From Nocardioides okcheonensis (GTDB taxonomy: Bacteria > Actinomycetota > Actinomycetes > Propionibacteriales > Nocardioidaceae): a DNA stretch of 64,000 nucleotides. Position numbers and translations under genes: made by a program. Under the pieces are notes generated by a model, which searched no databases, was not told the DNA's origin, and worked only from the letters and a program-made list of their open reading frames with translations. Positions 1 to 8,124 of this stretch are shown one piece after another (position 1 is the stretch's first letter; each line of letters starts with the position of its first letter). The DNA lies in NCBI RefSeq assembly GCF_020991065.1, contig NZ_CP087710.1:2294001-2358000 (forward strand). Reading direction: 5' to 3'.

Positions 1-230
1 TGTCGGCCAACGGGCTGGAGTTCTCCCCCTCGGAGGCCTCGGGCGGCACGTCGCTGCCCGCCCAGGTCGCGGGGCCGTTCACCGACGCGATGGCCCAGTC
101 GCTGCTCCTGCTCCCGGCGGTGCTGCTGCTCGGCCTGCTCGCCGTGCTGCTCTTCGAGCGCCCGCGCCACTTCGGCGCCGCGCCCGCGCGCGAGGGCGTA
201 CCGGCCGGCGCTGCCGCCGACCCCGCCTGA
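1..230 (+). CDS. C-terminal end of a probable membrane transporter (partial)
   Basis: The reading frame starting at base 3 runs without a stop to TGA at 228-230 and gives 75 residues. A short polar stretch is followed by one strongly hydrophobic segment rich in Leu, Ala and Val (about residues 32-50), then a basic and Ala/Pro-rich tail. A last transmembrane helix followed by a loose cytoplasmic tail is how many MFS drug exporters end, but only this tail is visible, so the family is a guess. The 5' end lies outside the window. Confidence 0.5.
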   Translation, partial: SANGLEFSPSEASGGTSLPAQVAGPFTDAMAQSLLLLPAVLLLGLLAVLLFERPRHFGAAPAREGVPAGAAADPA

Positions 231-267
231 GCCCGCCCCGGGGCGTACCCCCGCCCGCTGGCGAGCC

Positions 268-418
268 GTGCCCCGACGCACGCGAGCGGTGCCCCACCCA
301 CACTCTGGCCTCCGTGAATGTGGGTGAGACACCGCTCGTACGTGCGTCGGCGCGGGGCACGCCGGTGGGCGGTGCGTGACCCACCTTCCGCCGCGGCAAA
401 AGGTGGGTGGGACACCGC
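268..418. repeat. Two tandem imperfect inverted repeats between convergent genes
   Basis: Arms at 268-302 and 319-360 are imperfect inverted copies, and a second hairpin has arms at 369-387 and 400-418. The right arms share an 18-base core (320-337 and 403-420) that differs at one base. The element fills the gap between two converging genes, so it could work as a bidirectional terminator, or it could be a REP-like repeat. No T-tract follows either stem. Confidence 0.6.
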
Positions 419-428
419 TCCGGGGATG

Positions 429-1463
429 TCAGCCGGCGAGCGAGGTGCCCGCGGAGCGCAGGTTCTGGCAGGCCTCGACGATGCGCTCGGCCATGCCGGC
501 CTCCGCGGCCTTGCCCCAGGCGCGGGGGTCGTACTGCTTCTTGTTGCCGACCTCGCCGTCGATCTTCAGCACGCCGTCGTAGTTGGCGAACATGTGGGCC
601 GCGACCGGGCGGGTGAAGGCGTACTGGGTGTCGGTGTCGACGTTCATCTTCACCACGCCGAAGTCGACCGCGTCGCTGATCTCCTGGGCGGTCGAGCCCG
701 AGCCGCCGTGGAAGACCAGGTCGAACGGGCGGGCGTCGGAGCCGAGGCCGAGCTCGGAGGCGGCGGCCTCCTGGGCGGCCTTGAGGATCTCCGGGCGGAG
801 CTTGACGTTGCCGGGCTTGTAGACGCCGTGCACGTTGCCGAAGGTCAGGGCGGTCATGTAGCGGCCCTTGTCGCCGCCACCGAGCGCCTTGATGGTCGCG
901 ATGGCGTCCTCGGGCGTGGTGTAGAGCTGGTCGTTGATCTCGTTGGCGACGCCGTCCTCCTCGCCGCCGACGACGCCCACCTCGATCTCGAGGATGATGT
1001 GGGCCGCGGCGCACTTGGCGAGCAGCTCCTCGGCGATCTGGAGGTTCTCCTCCAGCGGCACGGACGAGCCGTCCCACATGTGCGACTGGAACAGCGGCGC
1101 CTCGCCACGGGCCACGCGCTCGGCGGAGATGTCGAGCAGCGGCCGGACGAAGCCGTCGAGCTTGTCCTTCGGGCAGTGGTCGGTGTGCAGCGCGATGTTG
1201 ACGGGGTAGTTCTTCGCGACCTCGGCGGCGTAGGCCGCGAAGGCGACGGAACCCGTCACCATGTCCTTCACCGACGGGCCGGAGAGGTACTCCGCGCCGC
1301 CGGTCGAGACCTGGATGATGCCGTCGGAGCCCGCGTCGGCGAAGCCCTTGAGCGCGGCGTTGAGGGTCTGCGAGGACGACACGTTGATGGCCGGGTAGGC
1401 GAAGGACTTCTCCTTCGCGGCGTCCAGCATCTGTGCGTACACCTCGGGGGTGGCGATGGGCAT
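429..1463 (-). CDS. fba: Class II fructose-bisphosphate aldolase
   Basis: This zinc-dependent aldolase reversibly splits fructose 1,6-bisphosphate into dihydroxyacetone phosphate and glyceraldehyde 3-phosphate in glycolysis and gluconeogenesis. The 344 residues match the length of the E. coli/yeast-type class II enzymes. HTDH at residues 93-96 carries the metal ligands; FQSHMWDGSS, FHGGSGS and the NVDTDTQ phosphate-binding region follow in the expected order. The ATG at 1463 is chosen over upstream in-frame codons because AGAGGAG lies just before it and the protein then begins with the usual MPIATPEVY. The gene stands alone and converges on the repeat region to its left. Confidence 0.95.
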   Translation of the reverse strand: MPIATPEVYAQMLDAAKEKSFAYPAINVSSSQTLNAALKGFADAGSDGIIQVSTGGAEYLSGPSVKDMVTGSVAFAAYAAEVAKNYPVNIALHTDHCPKDKLDGFVRPLLDISAERVARGEAPLFQSHMWDGSSVPLEENLQIAEELLAKCAAAHIILEIEVGVVGGEEDGVANEINDQLYTTPEDAIATIKALGGGDKGRYMTALTFGNVHGVYKPGNVKLRPEILKAAQEAAASELGLGSDARPFDLVFHGGSGSTAQEISDAVDFGVVKMNVDTDTQYAFTRPVAAHMFANYDGVLKIDGEVGNKKQYDPRAWGKAAEAGMAERIVEACQNLRSAGTSLAG

Positions 1464-1660
1464 CGGGGCTCTCCTCTGAAGCGGTGCGACGAGTGGTCGG
1501 CGAGGTGGCGCAACGGCTGCCACCCGACGCCGCCCACCCTAGTGGCTACCGGCCGGTCGCCCTCGGGCCGAACTGCTCCGCGGTCACTCGGGAGGACAAC
1601 CGAACGGCGCCCGGATCCGTGTCCACCGGTGCGAGACTCACCACGGGGGAAGGACCCAGC

Positions 1661-2599
1661 ATGGACACGCAGATCGACTGGCGCGAGGAGCTCGACTCCT
1701 CCTTCGGCCACGGACCGGACGGCACGGTCGCCGACTACCTCGGGGAGGGCCACCGGGCCGTACGCCGCCGCCGCGCGGCCGTCTCGGTGGCGGGGCTCGC
1801 GGCCGCGGTGGTCGTCGGTGGCGTGGTGTGGTCGCTCGCCCCCGGCGACGCCGCACGCAGCGACGGGGTCCCGGTCGCGACCCAGCCCCCGGCGCTCGAC
1901 CCGACGAGCATCCCGACGAGCAGCCCGACCTCGGCCACGGCGGAGCCGATGAGCAGCCCGACCGTGGCCGCGCTCCCCACCCGGCCCGCCGACGTCAGCA
2001 CCGCCACCGCAGCCCAGCGCGACGAGGTGGCGGGTCCGGTCCCGGCGACCGCGATGGCCGACGGCAGCCTGGTCGTCCAGCGCGGGTGGGTCGTCGAGAG
2101 CGTGGAGGTGGTGGCTCGCACGACCCGCGACGGGGTGGACGAGATGCGGCAGTGGGGGCTCGTCGTCTCGCCGGAGGCGAGTCCCGACGAGGACACCTGG
2201 GTCCTGGTGACCTGGCGCCTCGACGGCGGCATCTCCGCGTCCTCCGACCCGGCCGGGAAGTCGACGGCCGACCTCGACACCTGGATCGCCCAGATGCAGG
2301 CGCTCGAGCAGGGTGACGTGCCGCCGTCCGTCGCCCACACCGAGGGCGGGCGCTTCGTGGCCGACACCGACCTCGAGGTGATCGAGGCCGTCGCGCACCC
2401 GGAGCAGGCCGCCGCGTACGGGCCGGTCGCGGAGGCGGTGGCGGCGAAGGTGCGCCTCGCCGACGGCACGGTGCTCTTCGTGCTCGCCCGCGCCGAGGAC
2501 TCGCTCACCGTCGAGCCGGCCGTCCTGGACGCCCCCACCATGGCGGCGTTCCTGCGCCACCTCGCCGCGCAGGCCGAGTCCGGCGAGGGCGTGCGATGA
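1661..2599 (+). CDS. Single-pass membrane protein, probable anti-sigma or sigma-associated factor
   Basis: A 312-residue protein with a short cytoplasmic N-terminus, a basic RRRR cluster, one transmembrane helix (about residues 35-54), a Thr/Ser/Pro-rich linker and an extracytoplasmic domain of about 180 residues that I do not recognise. A strong purine-rich ribosome site precedes the ATG. The stop overlaps the start of the sigma factor gene by four bases (ATGA), so the two are translationally coupled. That arrangement and the topology suggest it controls the sigma factor. I see no zinc-binding anti-sigma motif (HxxxCxxC), so this role is inferred from context. Confidence 0.65.
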   Translation: MDTQIDWREELDSSFGHGPDGTVADYLGEGHRAVRRRRAAVSVAGLAAAVVVGGVVWSLAPGDAARSDGVPVATQPPALDPTSIPTSSPTSATAEPMSSPTVAALPTRPADVSTATAAQRDEVAGPVPATAMADGSLVVQRGWVVESVEVVARTTRDGVDEMRQWGLVVSPEASPDEDTWVLVTWRLDGGISASSDPAGKSTADLDTWIAQMQALEQGDVPPSVAHTEGGRFVADTDLEVIEAVAHPEQAAAYGPVAEAVAAKVRLADGTVLFVLARAEDSLTVEPAVLDAPTMAAFLRHLAAQAESGEGVR

Positions 2600-3087
2600 G
2601 GCGCGCGGACCGCGACGCAGCGTTCACCGACTTCGTCGCCGCCCGGCAGCGCCACCTGCGCCGCGTCGCGTACGCCCTGTGCGGCGACTGGCACCGGGCC
2701 GACGACCTCCTGCAGACCGCGCTGACCAAGCTCTACGTCGCCTGGCCGCGGATCCGGCACGAGGGCGGCGAGGAGGCGTACTGCCGCCAGATCATGGTGC
2801 GCGCCAACATCGACGAGTCACGCCGACCGTGGCGGCGTGAGCGCCCCAGCGACGCGCTGCCCGACGTCGCTGCCGCCGACCCGGCGCCGGTCGAGGAGCG
2901 CTCGGCCCTCTTCGACGCGCTCCAGGACCTGCCCGAGCAGCAGCGCAAGGTCGTGGTGCTGCGCCACTGGCTCGGCCTGTCGGTGCGCGAGACCGCCCAC
3001 GAGCTCGGCATCGGCGAGGGCACGGTCAAAAGCCACAGCAGTCGCGGCCTCGCCGCCCTGGAGCAGGTGCTGGCCCGCCAGCGCTGA
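2596..3087 (+). CDS. SigE-family extracytoplasmic-function RNA polymerase sigma factor
   Basis: A 163-residue ECF-type sigma factor. Region 2 spans about residues 8-75 with the typical AYALCGDWHRADDLLQTALTKLY, and region 4 spans about 105-155 with a helix-turn-helix (LGLSVRETAHELGIGEGTVKSHS). There is no region 1.1 or 3, as expected for the class. It overlaps the membrane protein upstream by ATGA, so the two are probably co-expressed and the neighbour may hold the sigma factor at the membrane until a signal arrives. The target promoters cannot be told from the sequence. Confidence 0.9.
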   Translation: MRRADRDAAFTDFVAARQRHLRRVAYALCGDWHRADDLLQTALTKLYVAWPRIRHEGGEEAYCRQIMVRANIDESRRPWRRERPSDALPDVAAADPAPVEERSALFDALQDLPEQQRKVVVLRHWLGLSVRETAHELGIGEGTVKSHSSRGLAALEQVLARQR

Positions 3088-3155
3088 GCGAGCGGGCCGC
3101 GCCACGACCAGCGAGGTGGTGGCGCGGCCGCCCGCGGCCACCTAGGTTGCGGGCC

Positions 3156-3896
3156 ATGACACGACGACTCGGGGCCGGTGCCATCGCCGCTGCGCTCCTC
3201 ACGACAGCCCTGACCACCCTCGCCACGTCGACGGCCGCGGGGGCCGCCGACCCGGCCTTCGGTGCGCCGGCGGTCGGCCAGTGCTCGGCCGTCACCGCTC
3301 CCGAGATCGAGCTGCCGAGCTATACCGGGGCGCCGGTGGACTGCGCCGCCGAGCACACCGCCCAGGTGATCGCGGTGGCGCAGATGCCGGCCGACCTGGC
3401 CTACGAGGACAAGGGCCTGGCCCGCTTCGCCCTCGAGACCTGCTACCCGGCGCAGAAGGAGGTCCTCGGCTCGAAGCTCGCCGGCGTGCGGCTGACCGCC
3501 TACGACCTGGCCTACTTCGGCCCCACCGCCGAGCAGCAGGCGGCGGGCGCCCGCTGGCTGCGCTGCGACCTGGTGCTGCGCTCGGACGACACCTTGCTGC
3601 CGCTGCCGGCGAAGCTCGACCTCGGCCGCAAGCCGTACGCCAAGGGCGTCTCCCGCTGCCTGGCCGGACGCGACTTCCACGTCACGGTCTGCTCGGAGAA
3701 GCACACCTTCCGCGCCACCGCCGCGCTGAAGGTGAAGGGCAAGGCCTACCGAAGCAAGAAGGCCTGGACGGAGCTCGGCACCGAGCGCTGCCGCGACGTC
3801 ACCCGCTCGCGCACGTACCGCTTCAGCTGGCCCTCGAAGGTGAGCTGGAAGGTCGGCGACCGCTCGCTGGTCTGCTACACCCAGACCCGCCGCTGA
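3156..3896 (+). CDS. Secreted septum-formation-like domain protein
   Basis: A 246-residue protein with an N-terminal signal peptide (basic MTRR, hydrophobic core, AGA-AD cleavage region near residue 31). The mature part begins with VGQCSAV and contains paired cysteines and the DCAAEHTAQVIAV pattern typical of actinobacterial proteins labelled septum formation. The C-terminal third is rich in Lys and Arg with further Cys residues. The ATG at 3156 follows a TAGGTT hexamer by 7 nt, which suggests a leaderless transcript and rules out the TTG 9 bases upstream. The exact role is unknown. Confidence 0.65.
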   Translation: MTRRLGAGAIAAALLTTALTTLATSTAAGAADPAFGAPAVGQCSAVTAPEIELPSYTGAPVDCAAEHTAQVIAVAQMPADLAYEDKGLARFALETCYPAQKEVLGSKLAGVRLTAYDLAYFGPTAEQQAAGARWLRCDLVLRSDDTLLPLPAKLDLGRKPYAKGVSRCLAGRDFHVTVCSEKHTFRATAALKVKGKAYRSKKAWTELGTERCRDVTRSRTYRFSWPSKVSWKVGDRSLVCYTQTRR

Positions 3897-3902
3897 GCAC
3901 GC

Positions 3903-3933
3903 GACCCCGTCGCCCGCACCGGGCGGCGGGGTC
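3903..3933. terminator. Hairpin between convergent genes
   Basis: GACCCCG (3903-3909) pairs with CGGGGTC (3927-3933), and an inner GCCCG/CGGGC stem lies inside. It sits between two converging genes and touches the stop codon of the minus-strand gene. It probably serves both directions. No U-tract is seen. Confidence 0.5.
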
Positions 3934-4609
3934 AGCCGCGCCAGGCGCCGTCGCCGGTGAGGTCGGCGTGCGCCCGCACCCAGGAGTGCATCGCGATCGC
4001 GGCGGCCGCGCTGGCGTTGATGGACCGCGTCGAGCCGAACTGGGCGATCGAGAAGGTGCCGTCGCACGCCTCCCGCGCGCCCGCGGACAGCCCCGGCCCC
4101 TCCTGGCCGAAGAGGAAGCACACCCGGCGCGGCACCTCCATCGTCTCCAGGTGCGCCGACCCGGGCAGGTTGTCGATGCCGAGCAGCCGCACCGGCCCGC
4201 CGGCGTGGTCGTGCAGGTACGCCGCCAGCGCCTCGGCGTCCGGGTGGTGCCGGACGTGCTGGTAGCGGTCGGTGACCATCGCGCCCCGGCGGTTCCACCG
4301 CCGGTTGCCGACGATGTGCACCTCGGCGGCGAGGAAGGCGTTGGCCGAGCGCACGATCGTGCCGATGTTGAAGTCGTGCTGCCAGTTCTCGATCGCGACG
4401 TGGAAGTCGTGGCGCCGGGTGTCGAGGTCGGCGACGATCGCCTCGAGGCTCCAGTAGCGGTAGCGGTCGACGACGTTGCGCCGGTCGCCCTCGCGCAGCA
4501 GGTCGGGGTCCCAGTGGCTGCCGTCGGGCCACTCCCCGGGCCACGGGCCGACCCCGACCTCGGGCGGGCCGTGGGGCATCGGGTCGTACGGCGCACGCTC
4601 GTCCTGCAT
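3932..4609 (-). CDS. TrmH/SpoU-family RNA 2'-O-methyltransferase
   Basis: A 225-residue methyltransferase of the knotted SPOUT class, which transfers a methyl group from S-adenosylmethionine to a ribose 2'-OH of tRNA or rRNA. All three family motifs are visible: motif 1 NIGTIVRSANAF, motif 2 FLFGQEGPGLS, and motif 3 IAQFGSTRSINASAAAAIAMHSW near the C-terminus. The N-terminal 75 residues carry a Trp/Pro-rich extension. The exact target nucleotide cannot be read from the sequence. The ATG at 4609 is the first plausible start. Confidence 0.9.
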   Translation of the reverse strand: MQDERAPYDPMPHGPPEVGVGPWPGEWPDGSHWDPDLLREGDRRNVVDRYRYWSLEAIVADLDTRRHDFHVAIENWQHDFNIGTIVRSANAFLAAEVHIVGNRRWNRRGAMVTDRYQHVRHHPDAEALAAYLHDHAGGPVRLLGIDNLPGSAHLETMEVPRRVCFLFGQEGPGLSAGAREACDGTFSIAQFGSTRSINASAAAAIAMHSWVRAHADLTGDGAWRG

Positions 4610-4701
4610 GGCGCCACCCTAGGCACCGGCCGCCCGCCGACCGCCCGCCGACCGCCGTCGCGGTTTCTCCCGCCGTCACCCGCGACGACTACTGTGCGCG
4701 G

Positions 4702-5448
4702 GTGATCTCTCTCCCCGATCCCGCCGGGATGCTGACCCCGCTCCTGCTGGGGATCGACTGGATGGACCCGAACTGGCTGCTCGACCGGTTCGGTACCGAG
4801 CTGTTCTGGATCAGCCTGGTCATCGTCTTCGTCGAGTGCGGCCTGTTCTTCCCGATCCTGCCGGGCGACACCCTGCTCTTCGCGCTGGGCCTGTTCATCG
4901 CGACCGGTCAGCTCGACCTGTTCCCGGGACCGCCGTTCGTGGAGGCGCTGATCGCGATGGCGGCGCTGACCGGCGCCGCCTTCCTCGGCAACGTCGTCGG
5001 CTACGAGATCGGGCGGAGGATCGGCCCACCGCTCTACGAGCGCGACGGCCGGATCATCAAGCGCAAGTACTTCGACCAGACGACCGCGTTCTTCGACCGC
5101 CACGGCAACAAGGCCCTGGTGATCGGGCGCTTCGTGCCGTTCGTCCGCACCTACATCACGGTCGTGGCCGGTGTGACGCGCATGGAGCGCCACCGGTTCT
5201 TCCTGTGGAGCGCCGTCGGCGCCGTGCTCTGGGTCGCGCTGATCACGCTGCTCGGCTTCTTCCTCGGCGACGCGTTCCCGCACCTCGGCGAGAGCATCGA
5301 CAAGCTGGTCATCGTGATCGTCGCCTTCTCGGTGATCCCGATCGTCTTCGAGTGGTGGCGCCACAAGCGCACCAACGCCGCCGGCGCCGAGGTCGGGGGC
5401 CACGACGGTGGCCCCGACCGGGACATCAGCGGCCGCGACCTCGACTGA
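4702..5448 (+). CDS. DedA-family membrane protein
   Basis: A 248-residue integral membrane protein of the DedA/SNARE-associated family, which is tied to lipid flipping, envelope integrity and cation resistance. Hallmarks are the reentrant ECGLFFPILPGDTLLF segment (residues 52-67), the second conserved loop GRFVPFVRTYITVVAGVTRM, and several transmembrane helices between and after them. The tail is charged and Gly/Asp-rich. The GTG start at 4702 lies 6 nt after a TACTGT hexamer, in keeping with a leaderless promoter. It converges with pyrE over a 39-base gap. Confidence 0.92.
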   Translation: MISLPDPAGMLTPLLLGIDWMDPNWLLDRFGTELFWISLVIVFVECGLFFPILPGDTLLFALGLFIATGQLDLFPGPPFVEALIAMAALTGAAFLGNVVGYEIGRRIGPPLYERDGRIIKRKYFDQTTAFFDRHGNKALVIGRFVPFVRTYITVVAGVTRMERHRFFLWSAVGAVLWVALITLLGFFLGDAFPHLGESIDKLVIVIVAFSVIPIVFEWWRHKRTNAAGAEVGGHDGGPDRDISGRDLD

Positions 5449-5487
5449 GACCCGGCCGGGTCCGGCAGCGCCTGGGCCCCGGCCCGG

Positions 5488-6015
5488 TCAGCCCTGCGCC
5501 GCGTCGAGCTCGGCGCGGGTCAGGACCGACCGCACCTCGAGCCCCACGTCGGCGAGGGGGTTCTCCCCCGCCGGCGAGCGGTCGATCGCGCAGACCACGA
5601 CCTCGACGGTCGCCCCGGCTGCGCGCAGCTCGCGGGTCGCGTCGCGCACCGCGCCCCCGGTCGTGATCACGTCCTCGATGATCGTGACCCGGCGGCCGGC
5701 CACGTCCGGGCCCTCGGCCAGCTTGCAGGTGCCGTACTCCTTGGCCTTCTTGCGCACGAAGAGCGCGGGCAGCCCGGTCTTCGCCGACACCATCGTGGCG
5801 ATCGGGATGCCGCCCAGCTCCAGGCCGCCGAGCAGCTCGGTGCCGTCGGGCAGCAGGTCCAGCATCCGGGTCGCGACGCGGTCGAGCAGCGCCGGCTGGG
5901 CCTCGAAGAGGTACTTGTCGAAGTAGGTGTCGGCGACCTGGCCGGACCGCAGGGTGAACTCCCCGGTCAGGCGGCAGGCCGCGTCGATGTCGCGTGCGAG
6001 CGTCTCGTCAACCAC
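5488..6015 (-). CDS. pyrE: Orotate phosphoribosyltransferase
   Basis: This enzyme joins orotate to PRPP to make orotidine 5'-monophosphate, a step of pyrimidine synthesis. The PRPP-binding signature VTIIEDVITTGGA is at about residues 110-122, and the loop lysines FVRKKAKEYGT lie before it. The length (175 residues) is normal. The GTG at 6015 is preferred because TAGGCT lies exactly 7 nt upstream, the same spacing seen before other starts here; another GTG at 6033 would add six residues. The gene is not in a pyr operon and faces the aminotransferase gene divergently. Confidence 0.9.
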   Translation of the reverse strand: MVDETLARDIDAACRLTGEFTLRSGQVADTYFDKYLFEAQPALLDRVATRMLDLLPDGTELLGGLELGGIPIATMVSAKTGLPALFVRKKAKEYGTCKLAEGPDVAGRRVTIIEDVITTGGAVRDATRELRAAGATVEVVVCAIDRSPAGENPLADVGLEVRSVLTRAELDAAQG

Positions 6016-6068
6016 GGCCCGCAGCCTAGCCACGACCGGGCGACGGCGCCCGGACTAGTCTCGCGGGC

Positions 6069-7262
6069 ATGCCTGCCACACCTGTCCGCCCCGCCCTCTC
6101 CGCCCGGGTGGCGCAGATCCCGCCGACCGTCTTCTCCGAGATGTCGGCGCTGGCGGTCCGCACCGGCGCGCTCAACCTCGGGCAGGGCTTCCCCGACGTC
6201 GACGGCCCCGCGTCGGTGGTCGCCGCGGCCGAGCAGGCGATGCGCGAGGGCGCCAACCAGTACGCCCCCGGCATCGGCGTGCCGGCGCTGCGCGCCGCGA
6301 TCGCGCGGCACCAGGAGCGGCACTACGGGCTCACCCCCGACCCCGACTCCGAGGTGGTCGTGACCACCGGGTGCACCGAGGCGATCGCCGGCGCGCTGCT
6401 CGGCCTGGTCGACCCGGGCGACGAGGTCGTGGTGCTCGAGCCCTACTACGACTCCTACACCGCGATGCTCGACATGTGCGGCGCCCGGCGGCGGCCGGTC
6501 ACCCTGCGGGCGCCGGCCTTCCGGCCCGACCCCGACGACCTGCGCGCCGCGATCACGCCGGCGACGAAGCTGGTGCTGCTCAACACCCCGCACAACCCGA
6601 CGGGCACGGTCCTCACCCGCGAGGAGCTGCAGCTGGTCGCCGACCTCGCGATCGAGAACGACGTCGTCGTGGTCACCGACGAGGTCTACGAGCACCTCGT
6701 CTTCGACGACGCCCGCTCCGCGGAGGGGCACGTCCCGATCGCCACGCTGCCGGGCATGTGGGAGCGCACGCTGACGCTGTCGAGCGTCGGCAAGAGCTGG
6801 TCGTTCACCGGGTGGAAGGTCGGCTGGGCGACCGGACCCGCCCACCTCGTGCAGGCCGTGCTCGCCGCGAAGCAGTGGCTGACCTTCACCTCGGGCGCCC
6901 CGCTGCAGCCCGCCGTCGCGCACGCCCTCGACCACGAGGCCGCGTGGCCGGCCGCCCTGGCGAAGGACCTGCAGGCGCGGCGCGACCTGCTGTGCGCGGG
7001 GCTGGCCGAGGCCGGGCTGCCGGCACGGCGGCCCGAGGGCACCTACTTCGCGACCACCGACATCAGCCACCTCGGCTGGGAGGACGGGCGCGCGTTCTGC
7101 CTCGCGCTGCCCGAGCGGGCCGGCGTCGTCGCGATCCCCACCCAGGGGTTCTACGACGACGCCGACGCCGGCCGACAGCTGGTGCGGTGGGCGTTCTGCA
7201 AGGAGCCGGGCGTGATCGGCGAGGGCGTACGACGCCTCGCCGCCGCCGACCTGGCCCGGTGA
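6069..7262 (+). CDS. PLP-dependent class I/II aminotransferase
   Basis: A 397-residue fold-type I aminotransferase. LNTPHNPTG is the conserved substrate/PLP region, VVTDEVYEHLVFD holds the PLP-ring aspartate and tyrosine, and SSVGKSWSFTGWKVGW carries the Schiff-base lysine (K242). The C-terminal R-W-AFCK segment would bind substrate carboxylate. The overall look is of the kynurenine/methionine aminotransferase group, close also to actinobacterial N-succinyldiaminopimelate aminotransferases, so the substrate is not settled. TAGTCT stands 7 nt before the ATG, again suggesting a leaderless message. Confidence 0.88.
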   Translation: MPATPVRPALSARVAQIPPTVFSEMSALAVRTGALNLGQGFPDVDGPASVVAAAEQAMREGANQYAPGIGVPALRAAIARHQERHYGLTPDPDSEVVVTTGCTEAIAGALLGLVDPGDEVVVLEPYYDSYTAMLDMCGARRRPVTLRAPAFRPDPDDLRAAITPATKLVLLNTPHNPTGTVLTREELQLVADLAIENDVVVVTDEVYEHLVFDDARSAEGHVPIATLPGMWERTLTLSSVGKSWSFTGWKVGWATGPAHLVQAVLAAKQWLTFTSGAPLQPAVAHALDHEAAWPAALAKDLQARRDLLCAGLAEAGLPARRPEGTYFATTDISHLGWEDGRAFCLALPERAGVVAIPTQGFYDDADAGRQLVRWAFCKEPGVIGEGVRRLAAADLAR

Positions 7263-7263
7263 G

Positions 7264-8079
7264 TCAGCGGTTGGGGTCGTTCGGGTAGTCCGTCGACGAG
7301 CCGGTACCGCCGTCGGCGGGCGGCTGGCCGTAGGGGTCCTGCGACGGTGCCGGGTAGGTGGGTGCGTCGGTCCCGGGCTGCGAGCCGTAGGGGCCGGACT
7401 GCTGGGTCCCGTACGTCGGGTACTGCCCGCCGGTGGAGCCGTAGGAGCCGTAGGAGTCGTGGCCGGCGAGCGCCGCGCTCCGGCCCTTGAACCAGTCGCC
7501 GGCACCGCCGACGAAGAGCAGCACGATCACCGCCACCGCCGCGACCAGCGGGACGACGGACACGCCGCTGCCGATACCGATCAGGGAGAGCAGCGCCGTG
7601 ACGCTGCTGGAGATCACCAGCAGGATGCGCGCCACGTTGGAGCGACGCAGGACGAAGACCGCGAGCACGATCGCGATGAGCGCCCAGACGGCGAAGACGA
7701 GGAAGACCGCCACGATCACGCCGGCCAGCGAGTCGGCGTCGATGTTCACGTCGGTCGTGCCGACGCTCGACTCCATCTCCCGGTCGAACCCTGCGACGAA
7801 CTCGTCGCGCGCGACCACGAAGATCAGCGCGATCACGCCGAACAGCGCCGCGGTGAGGCCGGAGAACACGATCGTGATCCACGCGGCCACCGTCACGGTG
7901 GTGGGTCGACGGTCCGGGTCGACCGCGCCGTAGCCCTGCTGGCCGTAGGGCTGCTGGCCGTAGGGCTGCTGGCCGTACTGGGGCTGCTGGCCGTACGGCG
8001 ACTGGCCGTAGGGCTGCTGGCCCGACGGGTTCGGCTGGCCGTAGGGCGTGTGGGTGGGGCCGGGATCCTGCTCGCTCAT
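7264..8079 (-). CDS. Membrane protein with Tyr-Gly-Gln-Gln-Pro repeats
   Basis: A 271-residue protein in three parts: residues 1-55 made of about six YGQQP-type repeats, then four hydrophobic helices between about 65 and 190, then a Ser/Tyr/Gly/Pro-rich tail with further YGS and YGQ units. Actinobacterial membrane proteins often carry such low-complexity tails. I cannot assign a function. Its first repeats are near-perfect at DNA level (about 7925-8040). It ends 2 bases after the converging aminotransferase gene and may share a transcript with the frameshifted membrane protein gene upstream. Confidence 0.75.
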   Translation of the reverse strand: MSEQDPGPTHTPYGQPNPSGQQPYGQSPYGQQPQYGQQPYGQQPYGQQGYGAVDPDRRPTTVTVAAWITIVFSGLTAALFGVIALIFVVARDEFVAGFDREMESSVGTTDVNIDADSLAGVIVAVFLVFAVWALIAIVLAVFVLRRSNVARILLVISSSVTALLSLIGIGSGVSVVPLVAAVAVIVLLFVGGAGDWFKGRSAALAGHDSYGSYGSTGGQYPTYGTQQSGPYGSQPGTDAPTYPAPSQDPYGQPPADGGTGSSTDYPNDPNR

Positions 8080-8124
8080 GGGGTCATCTCACCATGCCAC
8101 CGGTGACCGCGCGGCGAACGACGC

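Noticed and set aside
7925..8040. Short tandem repeats that look like a repeat array.
   Set aside because: They encode the YGQQP units of a protein; there are no spacers, so this is not a CRISPR array. None was found in the window.
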